From CAYGDP01 sp964348665 (GTDB taxonomy: Bacteria > Verrucomicrobiota > Verrucomicrobiia > Palsa-1439 > CAYGDP01): DNA of 64,000 bases. The stretch covers positions 1-64,000 of the forward strand of contig CAYGDP010000010.1 of NCBI GenBank assembly GCA_964348665.1, in the 5' to 3' direction. Under the pieces are notes generated by a model. The model was not told the origin of the DNA. It saw nothing but the letters and a program-made list of their open reading frames with translations, and made no database searches. The translations under genes and the position numbers were made by a program. The first letter of the stretch is position 1, and each line of letters opens with the position of its first letter. Below are positions 25,173-34,257 of this stretch, in pieces.

Positions 25173-25756
25173 CCCTCCGCGGCGTCATTCTCGACATGGA
25201 CGGCACGTTGACCGGGCCGTATTTTGACTTCGACGGTTTGGAGCGCGAGGTCGGCGCGGGCGACGTGGATTTTGTCCGCTATCTAAGCGAGGCCGATCCC
25301 GCTGAGCGCGAGCGCGTGCAGAAAATCATTCTCCGCTACGAAGACGACGCGGCGCATAACAGTCCGCTCAATGAAGGCACGCGCGAGTTTCTTGATTGGC
25401 TCAAGAAACACGGCTTTCGGCTGGCACTGGTCACGCGCAACTCACGTCGCTCGGTGGAGATCGTCTGCCGGCGATTTAACCTTCGCTTCGAAACGGTCTG
25501 GGCACGCGAGGACGGCCCTCACAAACCCGCGCCCGACGCGATTCATTTCATCAGCCGCCAATGGAATATCCTCCCGGCCGAAATCCTCGTTGTCGGGGAT
25601 TATATGTATGACATCCAAGCCGGCCAATCGGCGGGAGCGCGCACGGCCTTACTGACCAACGGAAAACCGCCCAAATGGCAGAACACCAGTGATTACACTG
25701 TGGCCCGGTTGACAGATTTGATTCCAATTTTGCAGCAGTCTGTATCGGCCAAGTAA
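25169..25756 (+). CDS. HAD-superfamily phosphatase (subfamily IA)
   Basis: This 195-aa protein starts at the ATG at 25169, overlapping the upstream gene by four bases. Motif I is ILDMDGTLTGP (nucleophile and acid Asp), motif II is ALVTRNSRRS, the motif III Lys lies in GPHKPAPDAI, and motif IV is LVVGDYMYDIQAG. A short helical cap lies between motifs I and II. This matches phosphoglycolate phosphatase-like or nucleotidase-like HAD-IA enzymes. The substrate is unknown. Confidence 0.88.
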   Translation: MTLRGVILDMDGTLTGPYFDFDGLEREVGAGDVDFVRYLSEADPAERERVQKIILRYEDDAAHNSPLNEGTREFLDWLKKHGFRLALVTRNSRRSVEIVCRRFNLRFETVWAREDGPHKPAPDAIHFISRQWNILPAEILVVGDYMYDIQAGQSAGARTALLTNGKPPKWQNTSDYTVARLTDLIPILQQSVSAK

Positions 25757-25787
25757 ATCGACGCTATTGCGATTGGACAATAATGTA

Positions 25788-26519
25788 CTACTTCAGCGCC
25801 TTCTTCTGCGCTGCAACAAGCTGTTCGATGCCGCGGCGGGCAAGTACAAGCAACTCATCAATCTGTTTTTGCGAGAGAGGTTCGGCTTCGCCGCCGCCAT
25901 TGATTTCGATGAACCTCCCATCGTCGGTCATAACGATGTTGAGGTCGGCGGCAGCGGCACTGTCTTCTTCGTAATTCAAATCCAAAATTGCCTTGCCACT
26001 GCTTAATCCCACGCTGACGGCTGCAACGTGATTCTTGATCGGCATTTCGCTAAGAAGTTTTTTCTTCCGCAGTTTTCGCAGCGCCAGCATCAACGCGACA
26101 AACGCGCCGGTGATTGCCGCGGTGCGCGTGCCGCCGTCTGCCTGCAACACGTCGCAGTCGAGCCAAATCGTGCGCGTGCCCAGTTTCTCCATGTCCACAA
26201 CGGCTCGCAAACTGCGGCCAACGAGGCGCTGGATTTCTGTGCTGCGGCCATCGGCGCGCCGAGATTCGCGTCCACGACGCGAACTGCTGGCGTACGGGGC
26301 GAGCGAGTATTCAGCGCTGACCCAGCCGCCTTCTTTTTTCTGCTCGCGCATCCAGCGCGGGACGGCTTCCTCAATGGTGGCGGCGCAGAGGACTTTGGTG
26401 CACCCCATCTTGATCATCACCGAGCCATCGGCGAATTGGACGGGGTTTTTTGTGATCCGCACTCGCCGGAGTTGGTCGGTGGCGCGGCCATCGGCTCTCG
26501 TATTCTCGCTTGCCTTCAT
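25788..26519 (-). CDS. rph: Ribonuclease PH
   Basis: This 243-aa phosphorolytic 3'-5' exonuclease trims tRNA 3' ends. The start is the ATG at 26519. Characteristic segments are RADGRATDQLRRVRI, FADGSVMIKMGCTKVLCAAT, GWVSAEYSLAPYASSSR, STEIQRLVGRSLRAVVDM, TIWLDCDVLQADGGTRTAAITGA (phosphate-binding and active-site region) and DLNYEEDSAAAADLNIVM. The usual VQGT-E segment near the end reads INGGGE. It is convergent with the HAD gene and divergent from the efflux operon at 26590. Confidence 0.93.
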   Translation of the reverse strand: MKASENTRADGRATDQLRRVRITKNPVQFADGSVMIKMGCTKVLCAATIEEAVPRWMREQKKEGGWVSAEYSLAPYASSSRRGRESRRADGRSTEIQRLVGRSLRAVVDMEKLGTRTIWLDCDVLQADGGTRTAAITGAFVALMLALRKLRKKKLLSEMPIKNHVAAVSVGLSSGKAILDLNYEEDSAAAADLNIVMTDDGRFIEINGGGEAEPLSQKQIDELLVLARRGIEQLVAAQKKALK

Positions 26520-26589
26520 CGGTGGGGTAGCCTAGCCTGAATCGCCGTCGCGCTCAACGATAATGCGCGTTCGACGGTCAAATCTACCC

Positions 26590-27801
26590 ATGAAACGATT
26601 CTGGATTACTTGCGCCGTGTTGATCGTAATTGGCGGCGGGACAGCAAGCTACTGGAAATATGGTCGCAGTAAAAACGGAGAGATCAAGTTTCGCACCGCT
26701 GCCGTGGATCGTGGCGAAATCACCAGCATCGTCAATTCGAGCGGCACGACCAATCCGTTGATGCGCGTGGACCTTGGCAGCCAAGTCTCCGGGATCGTGC
26801 AAAAACTGCACGCGGATTTCAATGACCCGGTCAAGGCCGGCCAACTGATGGCCGAAATTGATCCCGCCACATTCGAGGCGCAGGTGACACAGGCCAAAGC
26901 GAATCTAATCCGGGCCGAGGCCGATTTTACCAACGCCAAACTCGCGCTCGCCCGCGCCCAGCAGCTCCAGAAAAGCGGTGTTGGCACCCAAAGCGATCTC
27001 GATGCCGCACAGGCCAAATACGACATGGCCGCCGCGAGCGAACTGCAGGCGCGCGCATCGCTCGACCAATCGCAGACCAACCTCCGCAACACAAAAATTT
27101 TCTGTCCGATCGAGGGAATCGTCATCGATCGAAAAGTCGAAGTCGGCCAAACCGTCGCAGCCGGTCTCAACGTCGCCGTTCTCTATGTGATCGCCAACGA
27201 CCTGACCAAGATGCAGGTCAACACCCTTGTGGACGAAGCCGATATCGGGCGCGTGAGCGAGGGACAAGATGTCGAGTTCAGCGTGGACGCGTATCCGCGT
27301 GAAACCTTCAAGGGCAAAGTCCATCAGGTTCGCAATGCCGCCATCGTCAAACAGGAGGTCGTCAACTACGACGTCATCGTTCGCGTGGATAATCCGGAAA
27401 AAAAACTCAAGCCCGGCATGACTGCCAATGTGCAGATCATCGTCAATCACAAAACCGATGTGCTGCGCGTGCCCAATTCTGCGCTACGATTCAAACCACC
27501 GACGGATGGCGCTACCATGCCGACCGCTATGGGAGCAGTTCCCGCCTCCAACGGAGGGCAGCGGTCGTCTGGCCGACAAGGCGGGCGCCGCCCGAAAGCC
27601 GAAGATCGTGTTTATGTTCTGGATGAACTGGACAAACCCAAGCGTGTTCCCATCCAAATCGGCGCACAGGACGAAAGCTACACCGAAATCGTCAGTGGAT
27701 TGACCGACGCACAGACAATTATCGTTGGCACAGAATTTCCGAAGGGTGTCACCGTCCAAAGCTCGCAGATGCCAAATCCGTGGCAGATGAAAAGATTTTA
27801 A
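26590..27801 (+). CDS. MacA/HlyD-like periplasmic adaptor of a tripartite efflux system
   Basis: This 403-aa protein starts at the ATG at 26590. A single N-terminal membrane helix (FWITCAVLIVIGGGTASYW) is followed by a barrel-sandwich half (VDLGSQVSGIVQKLHADFNDPVKAGQLMAEIDP), a long coiled-coil hairpin at about residues 100-170 (ALARAQQLQKSGVGTQSDLDAAQAKY) and beta-barrel segments. It ends 17 bases before the MacB-type ATPase gene. The three-gene order adaptor-ATPase-permease fits MacAB-like export of peptides, lipids or antibiotics. The outer-membrane partner is not in the window. Confidence 0.88.
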   Translation: MKRFWITCAVLIVIGGGTASYWKYGRSKNGEIKFRTAAVDRGEITSIVNSSGTTNPLMRVDLGSQVSGIVQKLHADFNDPVKAGQLMAEIDPATFEAQVTQAKANLIRAEADFTNAKLALARAQQLQKSGVGTQSDLDAAQAKYDMAAASELQARASLDQSQTNLRNTKIFCPIEGIVIDRKVEVGQTVAAGLNVAVLYVIANDLTKMQVNTLVDEADIGRVSEGQDVEFSVDAYPRETFKGKVHQVRNAAIVKQEVVNYDVIVRVDNPEKKLKPGMTANVQIIVNHKTDVLRVPNSALRFKPPTDGATMPTAMGAVPASNGGQRSSGRQGGRRPKAEDRVYVLDELDKPKRVPIQIGAQDESYTEIVSGLTDAQTIIVGTEFPKGVTVQSSQMPNPWQMKRF

Positions 27802-27818
27802 ATTACAGCGGAGGGAGC

Positions 27819-28559
27819 ATGTCCGCGTTGATCCACGTCGAAAACCTCTCAAAAATTTACAAGCTCGACGGGGTCGAGATTCCCGCCCTGCGCGGCGTCT
27901 CCCTGTCCGTCGAGCCGCGTGAATTCGTCGCCGTGATGGGCGCGAGCGGCTCCGGCAAATCCACCTTTATGAACATCCTGGGTTGTCTCGACCGTCCAAC
28001 GGGCGGATGTTACCTGCTCGACGGTCGCGACATCGGCGCGCTCGATCGGGACGCGCTCGCGGCACTACGCAACGAAAAACTCGGCTTTGTTTTCCAGAGT
28101 TTCAATCTGCTCGCGCGCGCCTCGGCGCTTGAGAACGTCGAATTGCCGCTTCTCTACGCCCGTCACGACGGGCACGCGCGCCGCGATCGCGCGATGGCGG
28201 CTCTCGCAGAAGTCGGCTTGGAAAATCGCGCCTCGCATTTTCCGTCCCAACTTTCCGGCGGCCAACAACAACGTGTTGCCATCGCCCGCGCACTGGTCAC
28301 CAAACCATCTCTCATCCTTGCCGACGAACCCACTGGAAATCTCGACAGCCGCACGTCGGTCGAGTTGATGGCGCTCTTTCAAGACCTGAATCGCCGCGCA
28401 GGAATCGCGGTCATCATGGTCACGCACGAGCCAGATGTCGCGCAGTTCGCGCAGCGTCGAGTTGTCTTTCGCGACGGACGAATCATCGAAGATCGCCGCG
28501 CCGAGCCGGTGAACGCAGCCGACTCGCTGAAAGCCATGCCCAAGGAGATTGCGCCATGA
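27819..28559 (+). CDS. MacB-type ABC transporter ATPase
   Basis: This 246-aa protein starts at the ATG at 27819, after GGAGGG at about 27810. Walker A is MGASGSGKSTFMNILG, the Q-loop is FVFQSFNLLARASALENVELPL, the signature is LSGGQQQRVAIARAL, Walker B is ILADEPTGNLDS, and the H-loop is IMVTHEPDV. The ENVELPL region and GNLD are typical of the LolD/MacB/FtsE group. The gene overlaps the permease gene by four bases. Confidence 0.94.
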   Translation: MSALIHVENLSKIYKLDGVEIPALRGVSLSVEPREFVAVMGASGSGKSTFMNILGCLDRPTGGCYLLDGRDIGALDRDALAALRNEKLGFVFQSFNLLARASALENVELPLLYARHDGHARRDRAMAALAEVGLENRASHFPSQLSGGQQQRVAIARALVTKPSLILADEPTGNLDSRTSVELMALFQDLNRRAGIAVIMVTHEPDVAQFAQRRVVFRDGRIIEDRRAEPVNAADSLKAMPKEIAP

Positions 28560-29797
28560 ACGTCTGGATTACCTTTCGTGTGGCCATGCGCGCGTTGGCG
28601 CGGCACAAACTTCGGTCCACTTTGACAATGCTCGGCGTCATCATCGGCGTCAGTGCAGTCATCACCACCGTCAGCATCGGGTCGGGCGCGCGCGCCAGCG
28701 TGCAAAAACAGCTCGATACAATCGGCTCGAATTTTATCCTCATCCTTGCCGGCAACCAGACCAGCGGAGGAACACGCGGCGGCTGGGGTACTGCGACAAC
28801 GCTCATTCCTGAAGACGCTAATGCCATCATGCGCGAATGTCCCGCAGTCTATCTGGCCACACCGAGCACGCGCACCTGGCGGCGTGTGATCTACGGCAAT
28901 CAAAATTGGTGGCCCCGCATCAACGGCGTCGGCGCGGAATACCCCGACATTCGCCAATGGCCGATGTCCGACGGGAAATTTTTTTCCCAGGTGGATGTGG
29001 AATCGAACGCAAAAGTCGCCGTGCTGGGCCAGACTGTTATCGAGAAACTCTTTGGCGATGAAGTGGATCCAATCGGGCAATTCATCCGGATCGAGAAAGC
29101 GCCTTACAAGGTCATCGGCGTGCTCGAACGGAAGGGGCAGTCCATCATGGGCGAAGACCAAGACGACATTGTCTTTCTACCGCATACGACCTGTTTGCGT
29201 CGAATTCAAAACCAACCCAACATTGGTGCCCTTATTGCTTCGGCAGTCAGTTCCGACCGGCTCGCCGAAGCCCAACTGCAAATCACCGAACTCCTTCGAC
29301 AGCGACACCGAATCGCGCCCGGCGCCGATGATGACTTTATGGTGCGCAATCAAGTCGAGATTACGCAAGCCGCCACCATGGTCGCCAAGCTGATGGGGTT
29401 CTTGCTTGCCAGCGTCGCCAGTATCGCGCTTCTCGTCGGTGGCATCGGCATTATGAATATCATGCTAGTTAGTGTCACCGAGCGAACCCGCGAGATCGGC
29501 ATCCGCATGGCGGTCGGCGCGCGTGGCCGTGATATTCTTCTCCAGTTCCTCGTTGAAGCCGTCACTCTAAGCGTACTCGGGGGTGTTATCGGCATCCTAC
29601 TAGGAGCAGGGGTCTCGTCCTTGATTCCGCAGTTGGCGATGAAATTCAACCCCGACATTCCGATTCCAACCGTCATCACCACCGAATCCGTTCTCATCTC
29701 GGTAGGGTTCGCCGCATTGATTGGCATATTTTTCGGCTGGTATCCCGCCCGTAAAGCGGCCCGCCTCGACCCCATCGAAGCGCTCCGGTACGAGTAG
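28556..29797 (+). CDS. MacB-type ABC transporter permease
   Basis: This 413-aa protein has an N-terminal helix (LRSTLTMLGVIIGVSAVITTVSIG), a large periplasmic MacB_PCD domain (about residues 40-270) and a C-terminal FtsX domain with three helices, including ERTREIGIRMAVGARGRDILLQFLVEAV and FFGWYPARKAARLDPIEALRYE. This is the standard four-helix MacB permease without the fused ATPase. It completes the adaptor-ATPase-permease operon. Confidence 0.93.
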   Translation: MNVWITFRVAMRALARHKLRSTLTMLGVIIGVSAVITTVSIGSGARASVQKQLDTIGSNFILILAGNQTSGGTRGGWGTATTLIPEDANAIMRECPAVYLATPSTRTWRRVIYGNQNWWPRINGVGAEYPDIRQWPMSDGKFFSQVDVESNAKVAVLGQTVIEKLFGDEVDPIGQFIRIEKAPYKVIGVLERKGQSIMGEDQDDIVFLPHTTCLRRIQNQPNIGALIASAVSSDRLAEAQLQITELLRQRHRIAPGADDDFMVRNQVEITQAATMVAKLMGFLLASVASIALLVGGIGIMNIMLVSVTERTREIGIRMAVGARGRDILLQFLVEAVTLSVLGGVIGILLGAGVSSLIPQLAMKFNPDIPIPTVITTESVLISVGFAALIGIFFGWYPARKAARLDPIEALRYE

Positions 29798-29815
29798 CTT
29801 GTCACCTGCGAGCAG

Positions 29816-29856
29816 AAAAAGCAGCGCATCATAAAATACGGATTTCGATGCGCTGC
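29816..29856 (-). terminator. Intrinsic terminator for the RTX gene at 29882
   Basis: A perfect 10-bp inverted repeat (GCAGCGCATC at 29821-29830, GATGCGCTGC at 29847-29856) is followed on the minus strand by five T (29820-29816). It lies between the convergent MacB permease and RTX genes and is in the correct orientation to end the RTX transcript. Confidence 0.8.
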
Positions 29857-29881
29857 CTCTTGCCTACACTCAGACGAGCAA

Positions 29882-31144
29882 TCAGGCCTCAGTCGTGAAC
29901 ATACCTGAAAGCACGTCGCCCACCGTGATCACCGAGCCACTATGGATCTCGGGAAAATTGGCGGGGTACTGACTTTCCCCCATATCATCCAGGTCGTTGT
30001 CTGGGTCATTGGAGAACTCCAGACTTCCGTTACCCAGAACGTCAGTGTTGATCTTGCCCACGACGACGCCATCAATGACCACATCGAGCATGGCGTTGGG
30101 AGTCGCGCCGAGAATCGTTACCTTGAACTCGATTTCAAGGCCGTCGATTTCTTGCTCCGTCCCAAAATCAGCCGTACCCGTTGCTCCTGTGCTGCTGGTC
30201 AAAATGGCCTCCAGATCGCCATCCACGGCGTTCTTGGTCATGTCGGTACCATCGCCTCCGACCGCGAGGTCGAAGCCATTGCTACCGTCCATCGTGTCGT
30301 TACCCATATCACCGATGAGCACGTCATCGCCGTTGTGGCCTTGCAAGCGATCGTTTCCAAGACCACCGTCTAACGAATCATCATGATTGTGGCCTTGCAA
30401 CCAGTCATCGCCATCACCACCCAACAGCGTGTCGTTGTGGTTCAATCCTTGCAGCGTGTCATTTCCCAAACCGCCATCGAGCGAGTCATCGCCGTTGAAG
30501 CCCTTCAGCCAATCGTTCCCATCACCACCCAGCAAGATATCTCCCTGCTGGCTGCCGTAGATACGATCGCTAAAGGCTGAACCGATGACATTCTCGATCG
30601 CCTTCAGGTCATCTTTCCCTTCACCTTTCGCCGTGCCACTGGTTAGATTGACTTTTACGCCGCTGGAAGCACCACTGAAGTCAATCCAGTCGCTTCCTGC
30701 GCCGCCGTCAAACTCCTCATTGGCCGTGCTACCGCGCAGCGTGTCATCACCCGCGCCACCAGAGATCGTAATGTGACCGCTGGCCGCGCTAAAGCCGTTA
30801 TGCACACTCAGCAGGTCGTTGCCCGCGCCGCCATCCATATGGATACCAGACACGGTGTTGTCAGAAGCACCCGCAAGCGCAGCATCGTAGTTAATCGAAC
30901 TCGGATCACTGGAGTGTAATGTGCCATTGATCGTTACCTCCACGAAACCCCCCGTCACAACCCCGACGTCAATGGAATCATCACTGTTTCCATTCTCTCC
31001 CATCACGCTCAATAATCCCGTTGCAGGATCGAACAGGAGGGATGGGCATACCCGAACCTCGAGTAGTTCGGCGACGATACGGTTTACCCTCCAACTGCGA
31101 TGTAAGTATCGTTGGCTCTTACGCCGTAAGCTTCGCAGTTTCAT
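29882..31144 (-). CDS. RTX-repeat surface protein with LE-x-R leader motif (420 aa)
   Basis: The ATG at 31144 follows an AAGGAG site. The leader is Arg-rich (MKLRSLRRKSQRYLHRSW), followed by AELLEVRVCP, the same motif type as in the giant proteins at 692 and 44331. Residues about 120-300 hold Ca-binding RTX repeats (GGxGNDxLQG), unusually with many H and N at loop positions (LQGHNHDDSLDGG). Residues about 310-420 form a beta-rich domain (ATPNAMLDVVIDGVVVGKI) ending in VGDVLSGMFTTEA, a tail type seen in planctomycete-like proteins. Surface or matrix localisation is inferred. A promoter is visible upstream. Confidence 0.82.
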   Translation of the reverse strand: MKLRSLRRKSQRYLHRSWRVNRIVAELLEVRVCPSLLFDPATGLLSVMGENGNSDDSIDVGVVTGGFVEVTINGTLHSSDPSSINYDAALAGASDNTVSGIHMDGGAGNDLLSVHNGFSAASGHITISGGAGDDTLRGSTANEEFDGGAGSDWIDFSGASSGVKVNLTSGTAKGEGKDDLKAIENVIGSAFSDRIYGSQQGDILLGGDGNDWLKGFNGDDSLDGGLGNDTLQGLNHNDTLLGGDGDDWLQGHNHDDSLDGGLGNDRLQGHNGDDVLIGDMGNDTMDGSNGFDLAVGGDGTDMTKNAVDGDLEAILTSSTGATGTADFGTEQEIDGLEIEFKVTILGATPNAMLDVVIDGVVVGKINTDVLGNGSLEFSNDPDNDLDDMGESQYPANFPEIHSGSVITVGDVLSGMFTTEA

Positions 31145-31180
31145 CTCTTCTCCTTTCTTCCCCTGTTAGGTTTACAACAA

Positions 31181-31208
31181 AAAATACTCCTCCATGCACG
31201 TATGTCAA
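31181..31208 (-). promoter_or_regulatory. Sigma70-like promoter of the RTX gene
   Basis: On the minus strand TTGACA (31208-31203) is separated by 16 bases from TATTTT (31186-31181). The transcript would start near 31174, about 30 bases before the ATG at 31144, with an AAGGAG site in between. The -35 match is perfect and the -10 match is 4 of 6. Confidence 0.6.
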
Positions 31209-31334
31209 AATATTTTTTCCAATTTTCCAGGATTTGCTTGAATCGCCAAGCCGCTTCCCTCGACCCATCGAAGCGTATCAATATGAAAGACTCTGTTTCG
31301 ATCCATCACTCGTGCCCTCCAGCGCTTTTCACAA

Positions 31335-31358
31335 AAAATGTTATAATTATAACATTTT
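31335..31358. promoter_or_regulatory. Perfect 24-bp AT-rich palindrome, operator-like
   Basis: Bases 31335-31358 read identically on both strands, with half-site AAAATGTTATAA. It sits in the 316-base gap between the divergent RTX gene (starts 31144) and the FAH gene (starts 31461), in a locally AT-rich stretch. Symmetry and position fit a dimeric repressor site. The core TTATAATTATAA loosely recalls Fur/PerR boxes, but the spacing differs. Apart from this site and the RTX promoter I see nothing else in the gap. Confidence 0.5.
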
Positions 31359-31460
31359 AGATTTTGAAGAAAATTTGATCAATGGTATCTGTTGCTCCGG
31401 CGATTGATACAGCCTCCAGTACGCTTGATTTAGTATGGTTTTGCACTACAATCAGCGCGC

Positions 31461-32366
31461 GTGCTGACCCCAGTCAAACTGATTCGGTACTTGGACCGCG
31501 CCCAAGGCCCGCGCCTCGGCCTTGTCCAAAAGAATGGCGTGGTCGATCTCTCCGCACGCTCGCCGAAAAGTTGCGGCAGCCTCCGCCTGCTGCTTGCGCT
31601 CGAAAATCCACGTGCACGCATCGAAGAGCTAATCGCGACAACCCCCGCGCGACCGATCTGCCAGCTCGGTGATTTCGGCGCGAAAAATTCGCGCTTTCAA
31701 CTGCTCCCGCCGATTGACGATCAGGAAGTCTGGGCCGCCGGTGTCACCTACACTCGTAGCAAGGTCGCGCGCATGGAGGAGTCGAAAAAAGCGGGCGGCG
31801 GAAGTTTCTACGACAAAGTGTACGAAGCAGATCGTCCCGAACTTTTTTTTAAAGCCACTCCGAACCGCGTTGTCGGCTGCGGCGAAAGGGTCCGGATTCG
31901 TTCCGACTCGAAATGGAACGTACCCGAACCTGAAATGGTTTTGTTGGTTGGTCCGCGCGCGAATCTGGTCGGGTTCACACTCGGCAACGACATGTCTAGC
32001 CGCGACATTGAAGGCGAAAACCCGCTCTACCTGCCGCAAGCCAAAGTGTATCGCGGAAGTTGCTCGCTCGGACCCACGGTGTTGCTCGCCGACTCGATCC
32101 CCGACTGGCGTGCTCTGGAAATCTCCCTGGCCATCTCGCGCGGCGGGAAAATTGTCTTTGAGGGAAAAACGTCCCTAGCCCAGATGAAACGGACACCGCA
32201 AGAGTTGATTGATTGGCTTTTCCGCGAAAACGATTTTCCCGCCGGAGCGCTTCTCTTCACGGGAACTGGCATCATCCCGCCCGATGCCTTCACGCTTACC
32301 GCCGGCGACCGCATCGCAATCACCTGCCCACATATCGGCACCCTGGAAAATACCGTTACGCCGTAA
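31461..32366 (+). CDS. FAH-family hydrolase/dehydratase, 2-keto-3-deoxy-arabinonate dehydratase-like
   Basis: This 301-aa protein has a GTG start at 31461. The C-terminal FAH fold shows VWAAGVTYTRSKVARMEES, YDKVYEADRPELFFKAT, WNVPEPEMVLLV (metal-binding E-x-E), GFTLGNDMSSRDIEGENPL and LPQAKVYRGSCSLGP. This combination is closer to 2-dehydro-3-deoxy-D-arabinonate dehydratases than to fumarylacetoacetases. The substrate assignment is tentative. Its stop codon directly abuts that of the convergent YihY gene with no gap. Confidence 0.82.
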   Translation: MLTPVKLIRYLDRAQGPRLGLVQKNGVVDLSARSPKSCGSLRLLLALENPRARIEELIATTPARPICQLGDFGAKNSRFQLLPPIDDQEVWAAGVTYTRSKVARMEESKKAGGGSFYDKVYEADRPELFFKATPNRVVGCGERVRIRSDSKWNVPEPEMVLLVGPRANLVGFTLGNDMSSRDIEGENPLYLPQAKVYRGSCSLGPTVLLADSIPDWRALEISLAISRGGKIVFEGKTSLAQMKRTPQELIDWLFRENDFPAGALLFTGTGIIPPDAFTLTAGDRIAITCPHIGTLENTVTP

Positions 32367-33356
32367 TCATCGGGGAGCGAACGCAGGTTTCTGACGGAAG
32401 TGTTGCGTGGCCCGCGCGACTTCTGCGCCGAGCAAAACGATGAACCACGAGAAGTAAAGGCCGATCAAAAAGATAGGGATCAACGCGAGCGCCCCATACA
32501 CGCTTGTGTAGCTCTTGACGCGCGACATATAGAGAAACGCGCAGAGATAGTTCAAGTGCCACAAGGTTCCCCCCACCACTCCGCCGAGCAGCGCCGGTCG
32601 CCAGCGCACCTTCGCATTGGGCATGGCGAAATAAAACACCGCGAACAGCGTCCAAAGCACAAGAAACGGTGCGACCGTCAACACCACCCCCTCGACAAAG
32701 GGCGAGACGATCACCTTGCTTCTTAGCGATTCAATCCGCGGGGTCGCCGCCATCGCCATCGCCACGAAAATCAGCGCGGGGCCGAGCGTGATCGTTGTCC
32801 AATAATAAGCGACTCTCTTGTACCAGGGGCGACCACTCGACGAGCTCCAAATGGTATTGAGTGCTTCTTCGATACTGATCAGAAGGGATATCGCGATGAT
32901 CGCCAGCAAAATAAACCCGCTCCAGCCTAGCGTGCCAGCATCCAGATTGGAAATAAACCCTTGCAGACGCAAAACGACCTCTTGTTGCGCTACCGTTGTT
33001 GTCTCGCTCGGCGCGTTTTTGAGCTGCGGCGCGAGATTTTCCACCAGAGTCGTCAGTACTCGCGGCAAATCTTTCTCCACCTTCGACGCCAGCAATCCCT
33101 TCGACACCGCGATCGCCACGGCCAGCAGCGGAACCAACGCCAGCAGACTCGTATACGCCAGCGCAGCGGCTCGCATCGGAAGACGATGCCGCTGAAACCC
33201 GTGAACGACGTGCGTGGCAAAGCGTAAGAAATGGCGCCATGCCTCTTTTGACCAGTGCAATGGAGCCGATGGCTCCGACCAGAGATCTTCGGTGAAGAAT
33301 TTCTCGACCCGCGCCAGCCACGATACCGCGCTTGGAGTCGGCTTATCGTTTGCCAT
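32367..33356 (-). CDS. YihY/BrkB-family inner membrane protein
   Basis: This 329-aa protein starts at the ATG at 33356. Family features are RLPMRAAALAYTSLLALVPLLAV near residue 60, LGWSGFILLAIIAISLLISIEEALNTIW, about six membrane helices, and the C-terminal SYTSVYGALALIPIFLIGLYFSWFIVLLGAEV. YihY proteins were once called ribonuclease BN in error; their role is likely transport or envelope-related but undefined. The gene is convergent with the FAH gene, with adjacent stop codons. Confidence 0.9.
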   Translation of the reverse strand: MANDKPTPSAVSWLARVEKFFTEDLWSEPSAPLHWSKEAWRHFLRFATHVVHGFQRHRLPMRAAALAYTSLLALVPLLAVAIAVSKGLLASKVEKDLPRVLTTLVENLAPQLKNAPSETTTVAQQEVVLRLQGFISNLDAGTLGWSGFILLAIIAISLLISIEEALNTIWSSSSGRPWYKRVAYYWTTITLGPALIFVAMAMAATPRIESLRSKVIVSPFVEGVVLTVAPFLVLWTLFAVFYFAMPNAKVRWRPALLGGVVGGTLWHLNYLCAFLYMSRVKSYTSVYGALALIPIFLIGLYFSWFIVLLGAEVARATQHFRQKPAFAPR

Positions 33357-33379
33357 GGAAAGAAAGTAGCAATTTTTTG

Positions 33380-33407
33380 TTGCACACGCAACGCGCGCGA
33401 CTATACT
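33380..33407 (+). promoter_or_regulatory. Candidate promoter of the nucleoside salvage operon
   Basis: TTGCAC (33380-33385), a 16-base spacer and TATACT (33402-33407) lie 25 bases before the ATG at 33432 and between divergent genes. The -35 match is 4 of 6 and the -10 match is 5 of 6. It is assigned on sequence alone. Confidence 0.45.
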
Positions 33408-33431
33408 CGCGGCTCAGAAAAAATTCCTGCG

Positions 33432-34244
33432 ATGGCGAACGGTCTTTCAGAAACAAAGGCATTTCTTGAATCGAAGCTTGGCGCGCTCAAGCCAACGGTC
33501 GGCATGGTCTTGGGATCCGGCCTAAGCGATTTCGCAAAACGGCTAGAGAACCCCACCTCCATCCCCTACGCCGACATCCCGAATTTCAAGACCTCGACCG
33601 TGGACGGTCATCCTTCGCGGCTAGTCATCGGCGGGTTCAAGGGTAAAACTATCGCGGCTCTCTGCGGTCGCGTGCATTATTACGAGGGACACGCAATTGA
33701 CGACGTGACCTTTCCCGTTCGCGTGCTCGACGCGATTGGGTGCAAGACCCTGGTCGTCACCAACGCCGCCGGCGGAGTCAATCCGAATTTCCACGCGGGA
33801 AACCTGATGATCATCGAGGACCATATCAACATGATGGGCATCAGCCCTCTCATGGGCACCAAGGCAAATGGCAAAGAACGGTTTTTAGATTTGAGCGCCG
33901 CCTACTCGACGCGGTTGCGCGATAAAATCGCCGATGCTGCCACAAAACTGAACGTGGAATTGCAGTCCGGAATTTATCTCGCGGTAACAGGACCGAATTA
34001 TGAAACACCGGCCGAAGTGAAAGCGTTTGCGTGGATGGGCGCGGACGCCGTCGGCATGAGCAGCGTGCCGGAGGTCATCGTCGCAAGGCAGGTCGGAATG
34101 GAGGTGTGCGGGATTTGTCTCATCAGCAATCTCGCCGCGGGTATCACCAGCAAACGCCTCAATCACGAGGAAGTCCTCGCCGTCGCCTCCCAGGCGCGCG
34201 AGTCGTTCGCGCGACTGATGGAGGAGTTTGTTCCGACAATCTGA
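33432..34244 (+). CDS. Purine nucleoside phosphorylase (trimeric class)
   Basis: This 270-aa protein starts at the ATG at 33432. It converts purine nucleosides plus phosphate to base and ribose-1-phosphate. The motifs are MVLGSGLSDF (phosphate loop), GRVHYYEGH, LVVTNAAGGVNPNF, MMGISPLMG, VTGPNYETPAEVKAF, ADAVGMSSVPEVIVARQ and ISNLAAGI (purine-site Asn). It is the first gene of a three-gene salvage operon, followed after 13 bases by pyrimidine nucleoside phosphorylase. Confidence 0.94.
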   Translation: MANGLSETKAFLESKLGALKPTVGMVLGSGLSDFAKRLENPTSIPYADIPNFKTSTVDGHPSRLVIGGFKGKTIAALCGRVHYYEGHAIDDVTFPVRVLDAIGCKTLVVTNAAGGVNPNFHAGNLMIIEDHINMMGISPLMGTKANGKERFLDLSAAYSTRLRDKIADAATKLNVELQSGIYLAVTGPNYETPAEVKAFAWMGADAVGMSSVPEVIVARQVGMEVCGICLISNLAAGITSKRLNHEEVLAVASQARESFARLMEEFVPTI

Positions 34245-34257
34245 AGGAGCGCGGGGT

